A program made the position numbers and the translations under genes. Shown here in pieces: positions 5,257 to 7,059 of a DNA stretch of 7,059 nt. The stretch comes from JBJEXX01 sp051886215 (GTDB taxonomy: Bacteria > Bacillota_I > Bacilli_A > RF39 > UBA660). The notes under the pieces are model-generated. The model was given only the letters and a program-made list of their open reading frames with translations. It was not told where the DNA came from and did no database searches. Within the stretch, counting starts at the first letter, position 1; each line of letters opens with the position of its first letter. Where the stretch lies: positions 1 to 7,059 of the forward strand of contig JBJEXX010000120.1 in assembly GCA_051886215.1 (NCBI GenBank), written 5' to 3'.

Positions 5257-5707
5257 GAGTTTTAATTTGATTCAAATTATTAGTAATATTTTGCTTTTAA
5301 TTGCAGTTGTTGGTGTTTTTATTACAAAACAAGATATAAAAAATGTGTTAATAGGTTTATATTGGTTTGCTATTACACTAAATATTGTTGGTATGACTTG
5401 GTTTTTAGCAACTTGGACTAAAGGTGGAGTTAATGCAGATGTTCATAGATCAAAAAGAATATTGCAAGAATTAGATAATATTACTTTGACTTTTGTTGTT
5501 TGCTATGTACTTTCATATCTTGGAATTGTATTTTTACAAAGTATAAATCCTATTTTTAGAGATAATATTTATCTTATTATTGGTTTTTATTTATTCACAC
5601 TTGTTGCTGAATTGATACTATTTATTGCAGAAGAAAAAGCATATAAAGAAACATTAAAAGTAATTAAGAAAAATAAAATTGGAAAAAATGACAGGAATGA
5701 CAGATAA
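5240..5707 (+). CDS. Four-helix membrane protein co-expressed with the repressor
   Basis: A 155-aa integral membrane protein of unrecognised family. Four hydrophobic segments are visible at about 11-28, 36-58, 80-100 and 108-130. A polar loop carries KGGVNADVHRSKRILQELDN (61-80), and the tail is strongly basic (132-155). The start at 5240 is preferred over any upstream in-frame codon because GAGAGGG lies just before it and the protein then begins right at the first hydrophobic stretch. The gene overlaps the last 17 bases of the repressor gene, indicating translational coupling. By position it replaces the protease that inactivates the repressor in ImmR/ImmA elements. It might sense a membrane or cell signal, act in entry exclusion, or sequester the repressor. 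All of these are inference. Confidence 0.75.
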   Translation: MKEKIKSFNLIQIISNILLLIAVVGVFITKQDIKNVLIGLYWFAITLNIVGMTWFLATWTKGGVNADVHRSKRILQELDNITLTFVVCYVLSYLGIVFLQSINPIFRDNIYLIIGFYLFTLVAELILFIAEEKAYKETLKVIKKNKIGKNDRNDR

Positions 5708-5750
5708 AAATAGGAGGACCCCTCCTAAAATTTGCTGTCACAAGTGTCAC
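5689..5750. repeat. Paired direct repeats in inverted orientation around a GC-rich hairpin
   Basis: TGACAGGAATGACAG (5689-5703) contains two TGACAG units nine bases apart. The complement of 5736-5750 reads GTGACACTTGTGACA, also with two TGACA units nine bases apart. The two blocks face each other and are similar in both halves. Between them is a perfect 7-bp hairpin, TAGGAGG (5711-5717) and CCTCCTA (5721-5727). The hairpin has no T run on the plus strand. The layout resembles a protein-binding or recombination site more than a plain terminator. Confidence 0.45.
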
Positions 5751-5770
5751 AATGATATTTCAAGACATTT

Positions 5771-5799
5771 AAAAGGAGCAAACAAAATTTGCTCCTTTT
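5771..5799 (+). terminator. Terminator of the repressor-membrane protein operon
   Basis: AAAAGGAGCAAA (5771-5782) and TTTGCTCCTTTT (5788-5799) form a perfect 12-bp stem around a 5-base loop. It is placed 60-90 bp after the membrane protein stop codon, and the descending arm ends in four Ts. It is the strongest hairpin in this part of the window and may work in both directions. Confidence 0.75.
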
Positions 5800-5827
5800 G
5801 CATATATGATTTAACTTTTAGTATATT
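5798..5827 (+). promoter_or_regulatory. Possible promoter for the small XRE gene at 5918
   Basis: TTGCAT (5798-5803) and TATATT (5822-5827) are separated by 18 bp, a passable match overlapping the end of the terminator stem. In this AT-rich intergenic DNA the call is weak. Confidence 0.3.
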
Positions 5828-5849
5828 ATTTTAATAACTGAATACACTA

Positions 5850-5866
5850 TCACTATGAGATAGTGA
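5850..5866. promoter_or_regulatory. Palindromic operator candidate TCACTAT-GAG-ATAGTGA
   Basis: This is a perfect 7-bp inverted repeat with a 3-base centre, downstream of the possible promoter and about 50 bp before the XRE-type gene. An alternative pairing uses 5845-5851 with 5859-5865. A second small hairpin, TTAAGG (5868-5873) and CCTTAA (5881-5886), follows at once. Together they look like an operator or a leader structure. Confidence 0.45.
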
Positions 5867-5917
5867 GTTAAGGCGATTTTCCTTAATTAACTGATAAAAT
5901 TGATTATGGTGGTAGCA

Positions 5918-6130
5918 ATGAGACTTAATATGAAAGATTATACCAAAGGCGAGGCTATTAGAATTATACGTGAATGGACAAATCTTACTCAAAAAGACTT
6001 TGCTAAACGTATTGGTAAATCAAAGCGTACGATAGAACAATATGAGGCAGGAACAGTCAATTATGGTATAGAAGTCCTTAAAAAAATAGCCAAAGAGTTT
6101 GATATAGATATTATTATTGAGAAAAAATAA
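5918..6130 (+). CDS. Small XRE-type helix-turn-helix protein
   Basis: A 70-aa protein that is almost entirely one Cro/cI-type helix-turn-helix domain. The sequence TKGEAIRIIREWTNLTQKDF opens it, followed by AKRIGKSKRTIEQYEAGTVNYGIEVL and KKIAKEFDI. The TKGEAI...REWT opening is familiar from small regulators scattered in Bacillota genomes. The start is uncertain. ATG 5918 has GGTGGT six to seven bases upstream and is preferred; ATG 5930 is possible, and a TTG at 5900 is unlikely. With no effector domain it is probably a small repressor, or an antitoxin-like DNA-binding protein for a neighbouring gene. It converges on the gene at 6585-6133, with only two bases between their stops. Confidence 0.75.
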   Translation: MRLNMKDYTKGEAIRIIREWTNLTQKDFAKRIGKSKRTIEQYEAGTVNYGIEVLKKIAKEFDIDIIIEKK

Positions 6131-6141
6131 TTTTATTTTTT
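6122..6141. terminator. AT-only bidirectional terminator between convergent genes
   Basis: AAAAAATA (6122-6129) and TATTTTTT (6134-6141) form an 8-bp inverted repeat across the two stop codons, giving a T run in either direction. The stem has no GC pairs, so it would be weak. Confidence 0.4.
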
Positions 6142-6585
6142 GATAATGCTATAGTAGTCTAATAGAATATCAAATATTGTATCTAATGCTTTTGTAATAT
6201 CTTCTTCACTATGTTTAGATCTTAGTGAATTAAGAGATTCTAACAAAGTAGTTGTTTCATTGCTACTTTGTTTCTTTTTTATATCATCATTTACAATTTT
6301 AAAACAATCATCTATTAAGTCTTTGCTTGGATTATTATAACAAAATGACTTATAAAGTATAAATTCCATATCATCCACATCAATTTTTTCGGACAAATAT
6401 TCACAAAATTTTATATATAGAGTGTTTATTATTTCATCGGTGTATTCAGCAAGTTCTTTTATTTTTCTTTCTGGAATAATCATTCCAAATAGTCCTCCAA
6501 AAGCAGTTGCCCTAATTTTTACTAAACTTGTTAAATTGTTATATGCTTCATTTACTACTTGATTGATTATGGTATTTTTATCCAT
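6133..6585 (-). CDS. Hypothetical protein, 150 aa
   Basis: A mostly alpha-helical, soluble-looking protein that I do not recognise. It has a small Gly/Phe-rich hydrophobic patch, ATAFGGLFGMIIPE (27-39), too short and interrupted for a clear membrane span. Acidic helical stretches follow (44-75), then three cysteines (61, 82, 94) and a polar Ser/Thr/Asn linker (about 107-124) before a final helix. The start codon at 6585 has a very strong AAAGGAGG. The gene lies between two small XRE-type genes and shares its upstream region with the one at 6714. It is probably a regulated accessory function of the element or locus, and a toxin, immunity or signalling role cannot be excluded or supported. Confidence 0.7.
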   Translation of the reverse strand: MDKNTIINQVVNEAYNNLTSLVKIRATAFGGLFGMIIPERKIKELAEYTDEIINTLYIKFCEYLSEKIDVDDMEFILYKSFCYNNPSKDLIDDCFKIVNDDIKKKQSSNETTTLLESLNSLRSKHSEEDITKALDTIFDILLDYYSIIKK

Positions 6586-6592
6586 AAATCCT

Positions 6593-6660
6593 CCTTTCGT
6601 GTTGTAGTGAAGTCACTACTACATAAGTATATCATAATTTTATTAGTTAGGCACGAAAGG
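6593..6660 (-). promoter_or_regulatory. Inverted repeat that can hide the ribosome binding site of the 150-aa gene
   Basis: CCTTTCGTG (6593-6601) and CACGAAAGG (6652-6660) are perfect 9-bp complements. The left copy covers the CACGAAAGG part of the ribosome binding site on the minus strand. A leftward transcript beginning right of 6660 could therefore fold to block translation. A transcript from the -10-like TATACT at 6626-6631 would lack the distal arm and be translated freely. The pairing is seen; its use is inference. Confidence 0.35.
6604..6619. promoter_or_regulatory. Palindromic operator candidate GTAGTGA-AG-TCACTAC
   Basis: This is a perfect 7-bp inverted repeat with a 2-base centre in the divergent intergenic region. 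It lies close to the expected start of a leftward transcript from TATACT (complement of 6626-6631). It shares the half-site TAGTGA with the palindrome at 5850-5866. It is a likely binding site for one of the two small XRE proteins. Confidence 0.5.
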
Positions 6661-6669
6661 TTGCTTATT

Positions 6670-6692
6670 TATAATTTTTTTTCTTCTATAAT
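6670..6692 (+). promoter_or_regulatory. Probable promoter region of the XRE gene at 6714
   Basis: Two TATAAT sequences (6670-6675 and 6687-6692) precede the gene. The first has TTAGGC 17 bp upstream, the second TTGCTT 20 bp upstream; neither -35 is good. One of them is likely to be the -10, and which one cannot be decided by eye. Confidence 0.4.
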
Positions 6693-6713
6693 TTTACTTA
6701 GGAGAGTGATATT

Positions 6714-6950
6714 TTGAATCAGTATGCTGACTTTAATGGAAATATTAAGGCTGTTATCTGTCAAAACATCAAAAAATATAGGAATGAGAAAGGTGTAAGA
6801 TTGATGGACCTAGCAGAAAAATTAGATGTATCAGTTAATCATCTAAAACGTATTGAGTCAGCTAATGATAGAAATAATATATCACTTATGACTTTATACA
6901 AGATTTCTATAATATTGGGTGTTAGAATAGATAAGTTTTTTGAAGAATAA
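6714..6950 (+). CDS. Small XRE-type helix-turn-helix protein with TTG start
   Basis: A 78-aa single-domain Cro/cI-type DNA-binding protein: IKKYRNEKGVRLMDLAEKLD then VSVNHLKRIESANDRNNISL and MTLYKISIILGVRIDKFFEE. This is the complete five-helix domain with little else, about the usual size for stand-alone XRE proteins. The TTG at 6714 is chosen because TTAGGAG lies about nine bases upstream and the domain needs residues before the next in-frame ATG. It is divergent from the 150-aa gene, with a palindrome between them, so it probably regulates that gene and/or itself. TTG initiation would keep its level low. Confidence 0.85.
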   Translation: MNQYADFNGNIKAVICQNIKKYRNEKGVRLMDLAEKLDVSVNHLKRIESANDRNNISLMTLYKISIILGVRIDKFFEE

Positions 6951-6982
6951 ATGCAGAATCGATTTTGATTTTGTTTTTTTAA

Positions 6983-6991
6983 TGATATAAT
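6983..6991 (+). promoter_or_regulatory. Extended -10 promoter for the gene at the right edge
   Basis: TGATATAAT (6983-6991) is a perfect TGN-TATAAT extended -10 element. The T-rich upstream DNA offers TTGATT 15 bp away as an imperfect -35. It lies about 40 bp before the start codon at 7031. Confidence 0.55.
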
Positions 6992-7030
6992 GGAATAGAA
7001 AGATAAATAGCAATTTGTATGGAGAAAATG

Positions 7031-7059
7031 ATGAAAGAAAAAGTATATGATTTTTTAAG
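7031..7059 (+). CDS. Start of a gene cut by the window edge
   Basis: An open frame begins MKEKVYDFL and runs off the right edge. GGAG at 7021-7024 is six bases before ATG 7031. The ATG at 7028, in the same frame, is too close to it. A good extended -10 lies upstream. Nine residues are too few to identify a product. Confidence 0.45.

Noticed and set aside
51..5830. TATATTATT at 51-59 and 5822-5830 as possible attL/attR direct repeats.
   Set aside because: A nine-base AT-only match is expected by chance in DNA of this composition, and flanking bases do not agree.
6957..6980. AATC/GATT mini-hairpin followed by Ts after the XRE gene at 6714-6950.
   Set aside because: Only four base pairs; too weak to call a terminator, though the T run could assist one.
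1..7059. tRNA genes, CRISPR repeats, insertion sequences.
   Set aside because: No cloverleaf-like sequence, no regularly spaced repeat-spacer units and no transposase gene were seen.

Overview
The window is a very AT-rich stretch of DNA (GC is low throughout, most wobble positions are A or T) with strong AAAGGAGG-type ribosome binding sites. Trp is encoded by TGG in the genes read here, and the recognised stops are TAA or TAG. This points to a low-GC Bacillota-type bacterium (Bacilli or Clostridia, probably gut or host associated) using the ordinary bacterial code. No gene here allows a species call.

Positions 1-4750, plus the two genes to the right up to about 5800, look like an integrative and mobilizable element. 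A single leftward operon runs from a promoter at about 4631-4659: a small helix-turn-helix protein (4355-4113), a RepA-like RecA-fold ATPase (4099-3146), a 340-bp non-coding segment full of inverted repeats that I read as oriT, a MobV/Pre-type relaxase (2803-1364) and a tyrosine recombinase (1346-144). A terminator at 106-133 ends the operon. Spacing is tight: 13 bp between the helix-turn-helix gene and the ATPase gene, and 17 bp between relaxase and integrase. No coupling protein or type IV secretion gene is visible, so the element would have to borrow a conjugation machine.

Divergently, a rightward promoter (4699-4727) drives an XRE-family repressor (4750-5256), whose end overlaps a four-helix membrane protein (5240-5707). 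Six copies of a TAGTTCA/TGAACT half-site lie in and around both promoters. This suggests that the XRE protein represses the mobility operon and itself. The leftward transcript would carry a leader of about 270 nt before its first gene, closed by an 11-bp inverted repeat and containing further helices. It is the best candidate here for an undescribed RNA element.

Right of a strong terminator-like hairpin (5771-5799) lies a small accessory or regulatory segment: a 70-aa XRE-type protein (5918-6130, +), a 150-aa protein of unknown function (6585-6133, -), a second small XRE-type protein with a TTG start (6714-6950, +), and the first codons of another gene at the right edge. Palindromes at 5850-5866 and 6604-6619 share the half-site TAGTGA and may be operators of this segment. 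The right end of the element was not located; it may lie beyond the window. No tRNA, rRNA, CRISPR array or insertion sequence was found.
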